Positions 43,450 through 54,099 of a stretch of DNA of 64,000 nucleotides are shown here, one piece after another. The stretch comes from Megascapheus bottae (Eukaryota > Chordata > Mammalia > Rodentia > Geomyidae). The DNA lies in NCBI GenBank assembly GCA_024803745.1, contig JANJXV010000013.1, forward strand, positions 35,982,501-36,046,500, given 5' to 3'. The translations under genes and the position numbers were made by a program. Under the pieces are notes generated by a model. That model did no database searches, was not told where the DNA came from, and worked only from the letters and a program-made list of their open reading frames with translations. Positions within the stretch are counted from its first letter, which is position 1, and each line of letters begins with the position of its first letter.

Positions 43450-46400
43450 CTGTGGAGAGATGATACACAAGAGGTAAGAAATCACGTGGGTAAAGTTCCA
43501 TGCCTCCTTGGACCTTTCATTCTACTTCTCAGAACTTATCCTGGGGGAATGAGAAAGGTCTAGGCAAGAAGAGTCAGTCAGGTGGTTGTGAAGCAATATG
43601 ATTGATGACATACTTCTAAATGAAACTTTCCTATAAAACCAAAGTCTCATTAAAGCCAGTTTTTACATGTATGTATGAAATTTTCTTTACTCCTTAGTAT
43701 ACTATCCTTTCCTGCTATTTTCTCAGACATTCATCACCCATCATCCATCATCATCATTATCATCATCATCATCGTCATCATCATCATCATCATCATCACT
43801 ATCATTATCACCACTATCATCATCCGCATCATCTCATCATTTTAGATATAGTTAATAAAAAAACAAAACATGCAATATTTTTGCCTTTTGAGCTTAGTAT
43901 ATGTCTTGTTCAATATGATCTCCAGTTCAGTCCATTAATGAATTAATGAGTTAATTAGGGACTGGAGCTCAAGAACAGAGGTACAGTCTTAGGTTTTTCA
44001 TTCAAGGCTGGTACTCTCCTACTTGAGCTACAGTTTCAATCCAGTTTTTTAATGGTTAAGTTGCAGATAAAAAATCTCATAGACTTTCATGCCTGGACTA
44101 GCTTTGCACCAGGATCCTCATATCTCAGCCTCCTGAATAGCTAGGATTACAAGCGTGAGCTACTGGTGGCCGGCTCCACACAGTTTTGAAGGACTTGGCT
44201 CAAATCTACCTAGATCAACAGTTTCTGACTTGGCCCCCTCAGTGTGGCCCTCACTCAATATCATCATGGAATGGCCACTTGTCGCTGCCATCAAAGGCTC
44301 TTTTCGGGCCGGGAGTTTGGCCTAGTGGTAGAGTGCTTGCCTAGCATGCATGAAGACCCAGGTTCGATTCCTTGGTACCACATACTTAGAAAAAGCCAGC
44401 CAAGTGGTGCTGAGGCTCAAGTGGTAGAGCTCTAGCCTTGAGAAAAATCCAAGGACAGTGCTCAGGCCCTGAGCTCAACCCCAGGACTGGCAAAAAAAAC
44501 CAACCAAATAAAAACAAACAAGCAAAAGCTCTTTTCAAGATTCTTAAGTACATTTAGCATAGTTTATACTGCTGCAAGGCCAGTAAATGGCACTTGAGTC
44601 AGTACCCAATACTTCCCTCTCTTCTAGACTTTACTGTTATACTCATTCTCTCTTTTAACCACCCTCAAGTGACCACAGAGGTTCAATATTCCCAGTCTAT
44701 ATACAGCAGAGGGAAAATATGGCTCACATAATTTCCCCTTGTGCATTTGAATTAGATGTTTGTGGAAGAATTAACTGGCAAATGACATTCCTATAGTTTC
44801 TTCATTTAACAATGAGTTAACAATGGCTCTTGGTGGAGAGGAGGGACTGTCCCCTAAAGAATCAAGAACTTTACGTGTGGAGCTTGGAATTTTAGCTGCA
44901 TTCCAGGAGTTCATAGCAAAATTATCAGATACTCCTGATTCTTACACAGGAGCATTCGACTGGGGCCTTACACTTATGAAAGGAGTTCTCTGTTCTAAGG
45001 AAATAAATCCTCTTTCATGTAGGTTTTTTTCTGAACCTGTGGGCTTTCTCCAAGTCCTGATGAGTTTATCTGACATGTTCATAATTCTTTGATTCTGACA
45101 CTGGGAAGAGTCTGTGTGAGGCTTTTCATTTTTATTTCAGAAATGTAGACCTATGGCTTGGAATGTGGCTTAGCAGTAGAGTGCTTCTCTAGCATGCAGG
45201 AAGCCCTGGGATCAATTCCTCAGTATCACCTAAACAGAAAAAGCTGGAAGTGGTGCTATGCCTTAAGTGGTACAGTGACAGCCTTGAGCAAAAGAAGCTA
45301 AGGGACAGTGCCCAGGCCTTGAGATCAAGCCCCAGGTCCCAGGAGTGGCCAAAAAAAGTAAGGATCAGGTGGTGGCTCAAACCTGTAATCCTAATTACTC
45401 AGGAGGCTGAGATCTGAAGACTGCGGTTCAAAGCCAGCCCCGGCACATGAGTCTAAAAGTTTATGAGACTCTTATCTCCAATTAACTACCAGAAAACCAG
45501 ACGTGGTGCTATGGCTCAATGTGGTACAGCACTAGTCTTGAGCTGAAGAGCTCAGGGACAGTGTCCAGGCTGAGTTCAACCCCACGACCAACCAACAAAA
45601 AAGTGATGTAGGCCTGGGAGATATACATATACATATATACGTATACACACACATATAAATAAATAAATAAATATATATATTTTTTATATATTTTGGGGGG
45701 ATGGTTGTGGGAATTGAACTCTGGGCCTGGGCATTGTCCCTGAGCTCTTCAGCTCAAGGCTACCTCCCTACCCCTTGAGCCACAGAGCTACTTCTGGTTT
45801 TCTGCTGGTTAACTGGAGATTAGAATCTCACAGACTTTAGCACCTGGGCTGGCTTTGAACTGTGATCCTCAGAGCTCAGCCTCCTGAGTAGCTGAGTAGC
45901 TAGGATTATAGGCATGAACACCCCGCCCAGCGGTTATATTTTTATACCCAAGACTACCTTGAAGAAACTGGCTTTTCTTACTGATATCATGCATCTGTTC
46001 AAACCAGTAAAACAGCATGCTTTTGCTGGTTTCCTTCCTCTACAATTTGCTAACCTCTATTTTAATAGCAATTATGGAAATGGAGAGTTGTATAGTTTAG
46101 TGAATTTGGAAAATGTAGATTAAAGCAACTTGTGCCCACTAGCACACCCCAATGCCCACTTCTGAACATTGCTCTCATGAGATCACCTCAACTGGGGTTC
46201 TTGTGGTTATTTCTCTCAGGATTCCCTCTCCCCTTTAGCCTTCTTACTTCTACCTTGTCTTGCGTCCCTTTAGGACTCTAGAAGTACAGGATACCCATGG
46301 AATGAGACTAACATTGAATCATTTGAGACAGCCACACAGGTCACTGCCATAATTTTTTTATATATGTCCTTTATATTTACATCCCTAGCATTCTAGCTTG

Positions 46401-46670
46401 GGCACACTAAAGGCTGTAAGAAATTTGGGAGACAGCACAGTGTCACTGATAAAAACAAAAGTTATTCAATCGAATATATTTCCATGTTCAGATCTTGACT
46501 AGGATCTACTGTTTAATCAGAGCTACTGGCTTTTTTTTTTTTTTGACATATCCAAATAAAAGACCAGTAGTAGGTAGGTGAGAAGGACAAAATTTTTTAA
46601 ATAGGCTGAAGGCCTGCCCCAAGTGGTAGAGCACCTGCCTAGCAACCACAAGGCTCTGAGCTCAAATTTG

Positions 46671-46717
<47 letters not shown>

Positions 46718-49700
46718 GGAAAGTGTCCAATACACAGCTGGAACGAACAAATGATAAATATTACTTGTGGCATACAAGATGAACAAGAGCTAGAGTGGCC
46801 CACATATCTGAGGCTCTCGTTCTGGGTGACATGTAGGAGACAGGGGTCAGGGATGCTCTTACCAGATTGTGCAACGAGACATGCATCGAGGTTAGATGCA
46901 CAGGTCGAGTTGGATTTGCACTCTGTAACTGGGTTAATACAGTGGTAACAGATGAGGCTATAACCTAGAATCAAGAAGAAAGCCTATCAGAATGTCTTTA
47001 ACAACAACAAAACAAACAAAGGAACCTATTAAACTATAACTGACTTCATCCCTGGTCGGGGAAAACACAGCTCACTACACTACCTCTAGGAGCATGGGGT
47101 GAGGTCTGCTCTTTTCCTCCCTGGCTGCCTAGTGCTCAGTCACCATTATTACCATGACACTGTCACCATCCCCACTGGGAAGCTGACAGCCCACCAATTA
47201 TTCTGAGGAAACAAATGAGCACCCAAGTCCTTCAGCCTGAGCACAGAGAAAAACTTGGGGGCGGGGGGGAATATGGGGGATGGAGGAGGAAGAGCAAGAA
47301 GAAAAGAAGAAAGTAGTCAAAATATTTAAGCCCACACAGAATGCCATCTTTGTCTTTAGAATCAGAACATATGTTGGTGACAGCAAGACATCTGGCTTTG
47401 GGATGATTTATGATTCCTTGGGTTTTGCAAAGAAAAATGAGGTTACACCTAGACTTATAAGAGATGGTTTATAGGAGAAAAATCCCCTGTGAAAACAGCA
47501 AAAGGCATGCAGAAGAATGCAGAAAAGAATGCAGGGGACCAGGGTGCTGGAGTAGCTCATGTTGGTGACTGCCGAGTGTGATTGCAACGCCTTTACCCAC
47601 AGTGATGGTGTGACATTTTCATTTTCACTTCTAAAGGATTTTAGTGTTGATGTTTGTTTTAATGCTTTTTCTCTTGGTGCCAGTATGGGGACGTGAACTA
47701 GGGACTTACACTCTTGCTTGCTGTTTTGTTTTGTTTTTTCACCCAGGGTGGGTGCTGTACTACTGGAGTTACTTCTGCTTCTAGTGTTCTGCTAGTAAAT
47801 TGGAGATAAGAATCTTTTGGAAAGCCGTGACTCACACTTGTAATCAGAGCTACTCAAGAGGCTGGGATCTGATGATTGAGGCCAATCTAAAGCCAGCCCG
47901 GCACTCTAAAGTCCATGAGACTCATCTCCAGTTAATCACTAAAAAATGGGAAGTGGTGCTGTGGCTCAAGGAGTAGGGTGGTAGCCTTGAGCCAAAGAGC
48001 TCAGGGACAATGCCCAGGCCCAAAGTTCAAGCCCTATGACCAAAAAAAAAAAAAAAAAAGAATCTTTTGGATTTATCTTCCCAGGCTGACTTTCAATCTT
48101 ATTTCTCAGCATTTCTCAGATCTTGGTCTCTTGAGCATCTAAAGATGACACAGCAACTGGCTCCAAGTGTAGGTTTTGGAGCCTAAGAACTGACATCCCG
48201 TTTGAAGGCCTCAGATTTTTCAAGAAGTTGGGTAGAAAGCAGGTCCACAGTCTGAACATAAGTCAGCAACCAGGCTCCATGTAGCACTATTTTTTATTTA
48301 TTTATTTTTTTGTGGATCATGGGGTTTGAACTTGGCCTGGGCCCTGTCCCTGAGCTCTTCAGCTCAAGGCTACAGCCCTACCCCTGGGCCTGGGCGTTGT
48401 CCCTGAGCTCTTCAGCTCAAAGCTGCCACCTTATCCTTGGGCCAAGCCCCATTTCCTATTTTCTAGAGGTTAATTAGAGATAAGAGTCTCAAATCCTTTT
48501 GTGCCTGGGCTGATCCTCAGATCTCAGCCTCCTGAGTAGCTAGAATTACAGGCATGAGCCACTGCACCAGCTCCTTGTAGCACTTTCATCCCATCTTTGT
48601 GGGTGCAAAATTCCACCCATGAAGATTTTCTGATTTGGGAAAGGTGTAGATTAACTCCTTGAAACATCACCAAATAAAACTCCCTCCCCTACTTTGTTTC
48701 CAGTGAGTAAGAAAGATGCCTGGAGAGATAAAGTGACCATCCAAGGAAATGCAGCTTTATATAAAGGGATGGAGCCAGGGCCAGCCCTATTCTGTGGCAG
48801 CAATTTAGTCAGATCTGCTTGCTCACCCATTGGTCAGCATTAACTGTCTTTAGGAAGGAGGGGTACATAACAAAAGGAAAAGGGACCCTTTCTCTCCAGT
48901 CCCTTCCATGTGCCAGGTGTGTATATATACTTACAAGGAAAAAGAAAGAATGGAGGAAGCAGGGGTTGTCCTAGCCTGGCTATTGGAGGGCCATTTTGAG
49001 AAGATCATCTGTAAGAGTGAATGGTCTACTGGCTAGAGCCAGAGTACATTTGGCTTCCTGATGGAGAATCAAGGCCCAGTTTGGAACTTTTATGGGGCAG
49101 AAATAATCCTAGCTAATATATTCATTTAGTGTTCCAATATCTGTGTACCTATATGCTACTCATAAAATTTTTTAACTTGGGTTTGAACTCATTTTATACC
49201 ACTTGAGCCATGCCTCCAGCCCTTTTGGCTTTACTTTTCAAATAGGATCTCATGGGGGTTTTTTGGTCCCCATTTGTTGAAGTAGGTTCTTATTAACTTT
49301 TTGCCCAGGCTGGCCTTGAGTTATGATCTTAAGTCAATCACTGCCTCCTTGAGTGGCTCGGATAATAAATGTGAGTCACTGGCCTCTTCATAGAGTTGTA
49401 TGGTGGGGTTAAGGAACTCCATCCCCATTTTGTAAGAGAAAATGAAAATGCTAACCAACTTATCCAATACTAAATGACAGAACTGAGACTCACACCCAGA
49501 CTATTACTTCTAAAACTCAGTTTCAGTTTAACCAAGATAGCTTTTCAACTGCCTTGAATGGTGAGAAGGAAATAGTACAGATTGTGGGGATAAGCTGAAG
49601 TCAGAGACAAGCAACACATCCATGGATGATGGTATTCTGGCTACTAAGTGTGGATGAGGGAAGGGAAGCTGAGTGTCTAAGCCACCAGCTCCTGGGGTGT

Positions 49701-51905
49701 CCTTTCCCAGGTTCAGAGAGGAAATTGTGAGAGGTAAATGCCATTATCTGCCTATGAGGTGTTTCTGCCTAGGGCACATTGGCCTATGTCATGAAGTCCC
49801 CCAGAGGCCCCTCAGGGTTCGAGGGAGCAAAGGAAGTCTCTTAGGTGTATACACATGACCATGCTTCACACTTCAAATGACCCACCCTCAGACCTGTCAC
49901 ACAGAAGTAGACTTCTAGAAACGAGAAGTGATAGGCTTTATAACTGAGGAATCATGTAGTGCTGTGATACAGGCACACAACACGATAGCCTACTATGACA
50001 GAATTCTAGGGTTAACAAGAGAGGTGGGCATGGAGTCATGATTTGTTCTTATTTTTTTTTATTTTTTGCCAGTCCTGGGCTTGTGCTCAGGGCCTGAGCC
50101 CTGTCCTTGGGATTTCTCAAGGTTAGAGCTCTACCACTTGAGCCTCAGCACCACTTTCAGCTTTTTTCTATGTATGTGGTACCAAGGAATCGAACCCGAG
50201 TCTGCATGCATGCTAGGCAGGCACTCTATCACTAGGCCAACTCCCAGCTCCCTTCTTATTTTTAATTCTAAAAACGAGAACGAAGGCCAAGGTACCAGTG
50301 GCTCACACCTGTAATCCTAGCTACTCAGGAGGCTGAGATATATGGATTGTGGTTCAAAGCCAGCCTGAGCATAAAAGTCTTTGAGATTCTTCTCTCCAGT
50401 TAATCACAGAAAATTCCAGAAGTTATGCTGTAGCTCAAAGTGGCAGAGTGCTAGTCCAACAAAAAGGAGTTCAAGGAAAGTGTACAGACCTACTTTCCTA
50501 GAGTTCAAGCCCCTGGACTAGGGGGAAAAAAAGGCGGAGAGGGGGAACAGGTACCAATGGCTCATGTTTATAATGCTAGCTACTTGGGAGCTGAGATCTC
50601 TGAGCTAAGGAATGGTGACTGGAAGTCAATTCAGGCATACAAATCCAGAAGAATCTTGTCTTTAATTAGCCAGCAAAAAGATGAAGGTGTGATTCAAGTG
50701 GTAGACCACCAGTGGTAATTTAAAAAAAAAAAATGCTAAGTAAGAATGCAAGTCCCAGAGTCCCTGAGTTCAAGCCCCAGTAGCAGCACAAGGAGAGAGA
50801 GAAAGGAGAGTTCAAGAGTGTTCTTGGACAAGCTACTCCCTTGTTTCTATATAGTCTCCTATGTATCCCTGTACATTCCAGGAGGGCTAGAGACAATATG
50901 AGATAAGCTTTGGCATAACATAGGCCGTCAAAATAATATACTCCACCACCCTCAAAACCTTCAGTATTTTAAATTACTTATTGGGTTTCTAGTTCTTTCT
51001 TGTTTCCTTCTCCACCCATTCCCCCATTCAAAAAAAAAAAATCAGTAGAGCCAGAATGGCTTAACCACATCATACAAACATGTCATTCCTGAAGCAAAGC
51101 AAGTCATCTGGGCATTCCTATTGTTTATGGAGACCAAGACCCAGACAACTTCCTGCAGAAATCTGAGGAAGGATGTACAGACAGGTGTGGGTGTGGGACG
51201 GCAAGCCCAAGGGAAGGGTGGCGCCAAACAGAGATGAAGAAACACTGGTGCCAGGCTGGGCACATATTTTTGCGTTGTACTTCTGGATATTCTTTTATAA
51301 GTTATTTAATATCTTTGGCCCTTAGTTGTATGACCTGAACTGATGTCATTAGATTGGCACGATGATATATAAGCAAACACATGTAAAATGCTTAGGTTAC
51401 TGATTCACTTTCAGTGCTATAAGCCTTAGTTAATTTAGCTGCTACTTCCTCCCCTTACTGTGCTCACTGGAGCACAGGAGAAGTTACTGGCAGGCGAGAG
51501 CACAGAAGAGTCTGAGTATAGCACATCTTATTAGGACTAGCATTTACTGGATTCCCCAAGCTATGAAGGGTATGACCGAGTCATACCCAATCCCCAACCC
51601 CCTGCATAGAGCAACTCTGTAATTCAAGATGAGCTCATGGAGGGTAAAGCCATAACATAGAAAATGGTATACAACCCTGGGCCTAGAACACACTGGAAGC
51701 AAAAGAACCAAAGCAAGGCATGAAAGAAGAACTGGGACAGAGTCTAGTGGCATCAGCTTAGTCTCCCAGGTCCTTAAGAGAAAGGAAGCTGATGGCCATG
51801 TGTAGAAAGTACCCATGTGTAGAGTATGGACCACACACCTGAGTATGAGAGGGCCGCCAGGATAAGCAGGAACCCGAGCAGCCTGAATCCTCCGATATTT
51901 CTCAT
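43241..51905 (-). CDS. CD59: CD59 glycoprotein (complement MAC inhibitor), complete
   Basis: Coding parts 51905-51839, 46964-46863 and 43449-43241 join to 378 nt: 125 residues plus TAA (human 128). It is a GPI-anchored cell-surface Ly6/uPAR protein that binds C8 and C9 and blocks assembly of the complement membrane attack complex. Residues 1-25 are a signal peptide (MRNIGGFRLLGFLLILAALS, then YSGYS); the mature chain starts LICYHC. All ten Ly6-fold cysteines are present at mature positions 3, 6, 13, 19, 26, 39, 45, 63, 64 and 69, the human spacing. Asp24, Trp40, Arg53 and Glu56, reported as functional in human CD59, are kept. The sequon NST at mature 16-18 differs from human Asn18 but matches the rodent arrangement. 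A small-residue region (SGASA, mature 74-78) followed by the hydrophobic tail MVLLAISFLAAVW gives the GPI signal. Only one copy is seen, unlike the mouse Cd59a/Cd59b pair. Confidence 0.95.
43738..43840. repeat. (CAT)n microsatellite
   Basis: Interrupted cat/atc units over about 100 bp in CD59 intron 3. Confidence 0.9.
43952..44176 (-). repeat. B1-Geo SINE
   Basis: tacttgagctacagtttcaa, then gattacaagcgtgagctact. Confidence 0.8.
44307..44528 (+). repeat. ID-Geo SINE, well preserved
   Basis: gccgggagtttggcctagtg, a perfect Pol III B box GGTTCGATTCC near 44362, then the right module and (CAAA)n-like tail. Confidence 0.93.
45153..45357 (+). repeat. ID-Geo SINE
   Basis: ggcttagcagtagagtgctt, then cagtgcccaggccttgagat. 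Confidence 0.88.
45358..45604 (+). repeat. B1-Geo SINE
   Basis: ggctcaaacctgtaatccta, then gagctgaagagctcagggac; directly downstream of an ID-Geo tail. Confidence 0.88.
45690..45935 (-). repeat. B1-Geo SINE
   Basis: gggcctgggcattgtccctg, then tgagtagctgagtagctagg (a small duplication in the head). Confidence 0.88.
46600..46672 (+). repeat. ID-like SINE fragment
   Basis: caagtggtagagcacctgcc, then gctctgagctcaaatttgag; followed by (CA)n. Confidence 0.7.
46674..46715. repeat. (CA)n microsatellite close to CD59 exon 3
   Basis: 21 ca units; on the CD59 transcript strand this is (UG)21, about 147 nt downstream of the exon 3 donor. Confidence 0.95.
46863..46964 (-). CDS. CD59: CD59 exon 3
   Basis: The acceptor ttctag ends at 46965 and the donor GTAAGAGC starts at 46862. 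The 102 nt encode GYSLICYHCINPVTECKS, NSTCASNLDACLVAQS and the first base of the next Gly codon. It holds cysteines 3, 6, 13, 19 and 26 of the mature chain and the NST N-glycosylation sequon. Confidence 0.95.
47668..48166 (-). repeat. B1-Geo SINE interrupted by another SINE
   Basis: Parts 47668-47822 and 48059-48166 are one old minus-strand SINE. It breaks at gataagaatcttttgga and resumes with agaatcttttggatttatct. Confidence 0.88.
47823..48058 (+). repeat. B1-Geo SINE nested in the previous SINE
   Basis: Complete element (gactcacacttgtaatcaga ... caatgcccaggcccaaagtt) with an 18-A tail. Flanked on both sides by AAGAATCTTTTGGA, a 14-bp target-site duplication. Confidence 0.92.
48292..48575 (-). 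repeat. B1-Geo SINE, duplicated-module subfamily
   Basis: The ~54 bp unit occurs twice (about 48338-48445): ccctgagctcttcagctcaa in both copies. The head reads gaattacaggcatgagccac. Confidence 0.88.
49178..49384 (-). repeat. Diverged SINE
   Basis: gggtttgaactcattttata, then tgcccaggctggccttgagt. Confidence 0.55.
49405..49520 (-). repeat. MIR remnant
   Basis: ccattttgtaagagaaaatg, then acagaactgagactcacacc. Confidence 0.55.
50054..50250 (-). repeat. ID-Geo SINE
   Basis: gccagtcctgggcttgtgct, then ggaatcgaacccgagtctgc. Confidence 0.92.
50288..50534 (+). repeat. B1-Geo SINE
   Basis: ggctcacacctgtaatccta, then gagttcaagcccctggacta. Confidence 0.88.
50546..50800 (+). repeat. B1-Geo SINE, diverged
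   Basis: atggctcatgtttataatgc, then gagttcaagccccagtagca. Confidence 0.75.
51285..51390 (+). repeat. MIR remnant
   Basis: aagttatttaatatctttgg, then catgtaaaatgcttaggtta. Confidence 0.5.
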
Positions 51906-51923
51906 TGTGTCTGTTCACAGAGC
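51839..51923 (-). CDS. CD59: CD59 exon 2: end of 5' UTR and signal peptide
   Basis: The acceptor cccttccag ends at 51924. 18 nt of UTR precede ATG at 51905-51903. The coding part (67 nt) encodes the 22 residues ending ILAALSYS plus the first base of Gly-23. Donor GTGTGTGG starts at 51838. An overlapping frame starting from GTG upstream is not the real one. Confidence 0.93.
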
Positions 51924-53015
51924 CTGGAAGGGAGGGACAAGAAGAACATCATGGACCAATAATATGCTTGCAAATTATGTACAAACTTGAGAACAGGATA
52001 CCAAGAGGGCCTTTAGGAAATGGGACAGGACGCTACCACACATAACACAAACGGGAAATTTCCAGAAGAGAGTACATTCAGTATAGCTGTGCTAGTTTCT
52101 TCCTCCTGCCTAAATTCAGACCTACTTACTGAAGAAATATGCATCTTAGTGGGGTAGACAACTGAAGCTCACTACATTTAGTCTGCAATTCCCAGACCAC
52201 AAGCTAGCTCCAACCCATAGTAGCCACATACCATTGAATTAACCCAGTTCCAATATGGGTTGTGTAGCCTAATGAAGATGTAAGAAAATTCAGAGGAAAT
52301 TTTAATTAATTAAAAGTAATCAATTAAAATTAATTGAAGAGCACCTCCTGCTCTTCTGGCCCCACCACAAGCTATAAATTGAACCAGAGGGCTTCTGCCC
52401 CAAGCCAGGCCCATAACAAGTGCCACAGGGACACTCTGTGCCCACTTTAGGGAAGGCAAGGGAGGTTGTGGGTAACTTCAATTATTAATCTTATTATGTA
52501 AATCATCCATAGGTATCAGGCAAGAAGAAAGGTATAGGCTGAAGCCCTCCTTTCAGCCAATAATGAAACCAAAGCACAAGAAGTTTTGAATCCTCCAGTG
52601 TTCAAAGCTTTGCCTAGCAAGCTATCCTCCACTCCTGGGCTCATCCTGAAAAAAGGAAGTGGGAGCTTTCGGGACCCCATGGGCCAGGACTTAGACTGAG
52701 GCTGGAGATCAAGTGAGCCACATGCCCTCCTCAGTTTGAGAATCCTAGGACTACAGGATCATCGCCCAGATCTGAGTAGTCAGTTATCTGGCACTGTCCA
52801 AACAAGAAAAATACTGAGTCCTATGAAAGAACAGGGGACAGACAAAGAGGGCCTGGCATTCCTTTATAAGCAAGGCACCACCACTTTCCTAACACATTGC
52901 TAGCTTCCTGCTTGATCCTCATGCTAGGATTCTGGGTAGAGATGGGGGAAGGATATAAAAAATGAGTAGTTGATTAATTGTAAAGTATTTTGTAAACATC
53001 CTCAAGAATAACAGC

Positions 53016-53156
53016 AATTGGTAGAATGCTTGCCTAGCATGCACGAAGCTCTGGGGTCCACTCCTTAGTACCATATACTCAGAAAAAGCTAGAAGTGGTG
53101 CTATGGCTCAAGTGGCAGAGCGCTAGCCTTGAGCAAAAAGTGTTCAAGAAGGGGCC
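53016..53156 (+). repeat. ID-Geo SINE, 3' truncated
   Basis: gtagaatgcttgcctagcat, then ctatggctcaagtggcagag. Confidence 0.85.
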
Positions 53157-53270
53157 AGGAGCATAGCCTAGTGCTGTGGCTCAAGTGGCAGAGTGCTATC
53201 CTTGAGAAAGCCCAATTACAGTGCCCATGCCTGACTGGCAAAAAGAAAAAAAAAAAAAACAAAAATAATA
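53153..53270 (+). repeat. ID-Geo SINE with internal deletion
   Basis: ggagcatagcctagtgctgt: the ID head is cut after 'cctagtg' and joined to the right module (gtggctcaagtggcagagtg); A-rich tail. Confidence 0.85.
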
Positions 53271-54099
53271 ATAGCAATTAAGCCTCAGAAGGATCTATGA
53301 CTTTTTTTTTTCTGAGCCATTACCTCTTACTGTCCTTCATTAAATAGTCGATCACAAATCCATTTCTAATCAGAAATATGCACATTACAAAAGTTTCCTT
53401 TGCAATAGTCTTGTACCATTTTTCTTTTGGTTAAGTCTGTGTCAGAATTTTGAGAAGGAAAAAACCTCTCATGCCTAAAACAACCTCCATTTTAAATGTT
53501 TTGAAGAAATGACTTGATGGTAGATAAAATTGTAATCGCGCTTTGTACAGCTATTTGATAACATTTTTGTTAAGATCTCGGTCCACAAAGGCTGCTCATT
53601 TTCCACTGAAGTCAGACATGCCTAGGAAAATGCCAGCAACTCCCCTTATCTAAACATACCAGGCCTTGTTGGTGTCAGTGGCTTTGCCCAATGTACTAGT
53701 ATCATGTTACTGCTGTGGTTCTCAAAGATGTTTAGTTCTTGCAAAGAATGTACTACATATTCGTAATCCTCAAAGAAGATAAACAGCACCAAGCCTTTCT
53801 CCTTTGAAAGTGGGTAGACTGAATTACTAGAAACAGTCCTAAGTCACTGTGCATAAGACCCATAAAAATAACACAAGTGAGCTTACTTACTGGAACATAT
53901 CATATGGGTGAGTGAATAAATTAAGATAGCCTTAGTTGCAGGGCAGATTCATTCTGACTGACTCATTAGCTTGACCCCAAATTCCTTATTAGTAAGAATC
54001 ACTTATTCATCATAGGAGTAAAAAAAAAAAAAGTCAAGGTTACAACCTTATATAACAAGATATACAAGTGGCATACAGTTCAATGACAGGGAGATGGGT

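Larger units (their letters stand above)
43450..46862 (-). other. CD59: CD59 intron 3
   Basis: 3.4 kb. It contains a (CAT)n tract, five SINEs and, close to the exon 3 donor, a (CA)21 tract that reads (GT)n in the CD59 transcript. Confidence 0.8.
46965..51838 (-). other. CD59: CD59 intron 2
   Basis: 4.9 kb. It contains a nested SINE-in-SINE (47668-48166), an opposite-orientation SINE pair (50054-50534), other SINEs and MIR remnants. Confidence 0.8.

Noticed and set aside
44307..44380. tRNA gene called from the ID head
   Set aside because: A and B boxes are present but the element is a SINE copy among many; the cloverleaf is degenerate and it has an A-rich tail.
51544..51918. 124-codon frame over CD59 exon 2
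   Set aside because: It begins at GTG in a different frame; the real frame from ATG at 51905 gives a signal peptide and splices cleanly.
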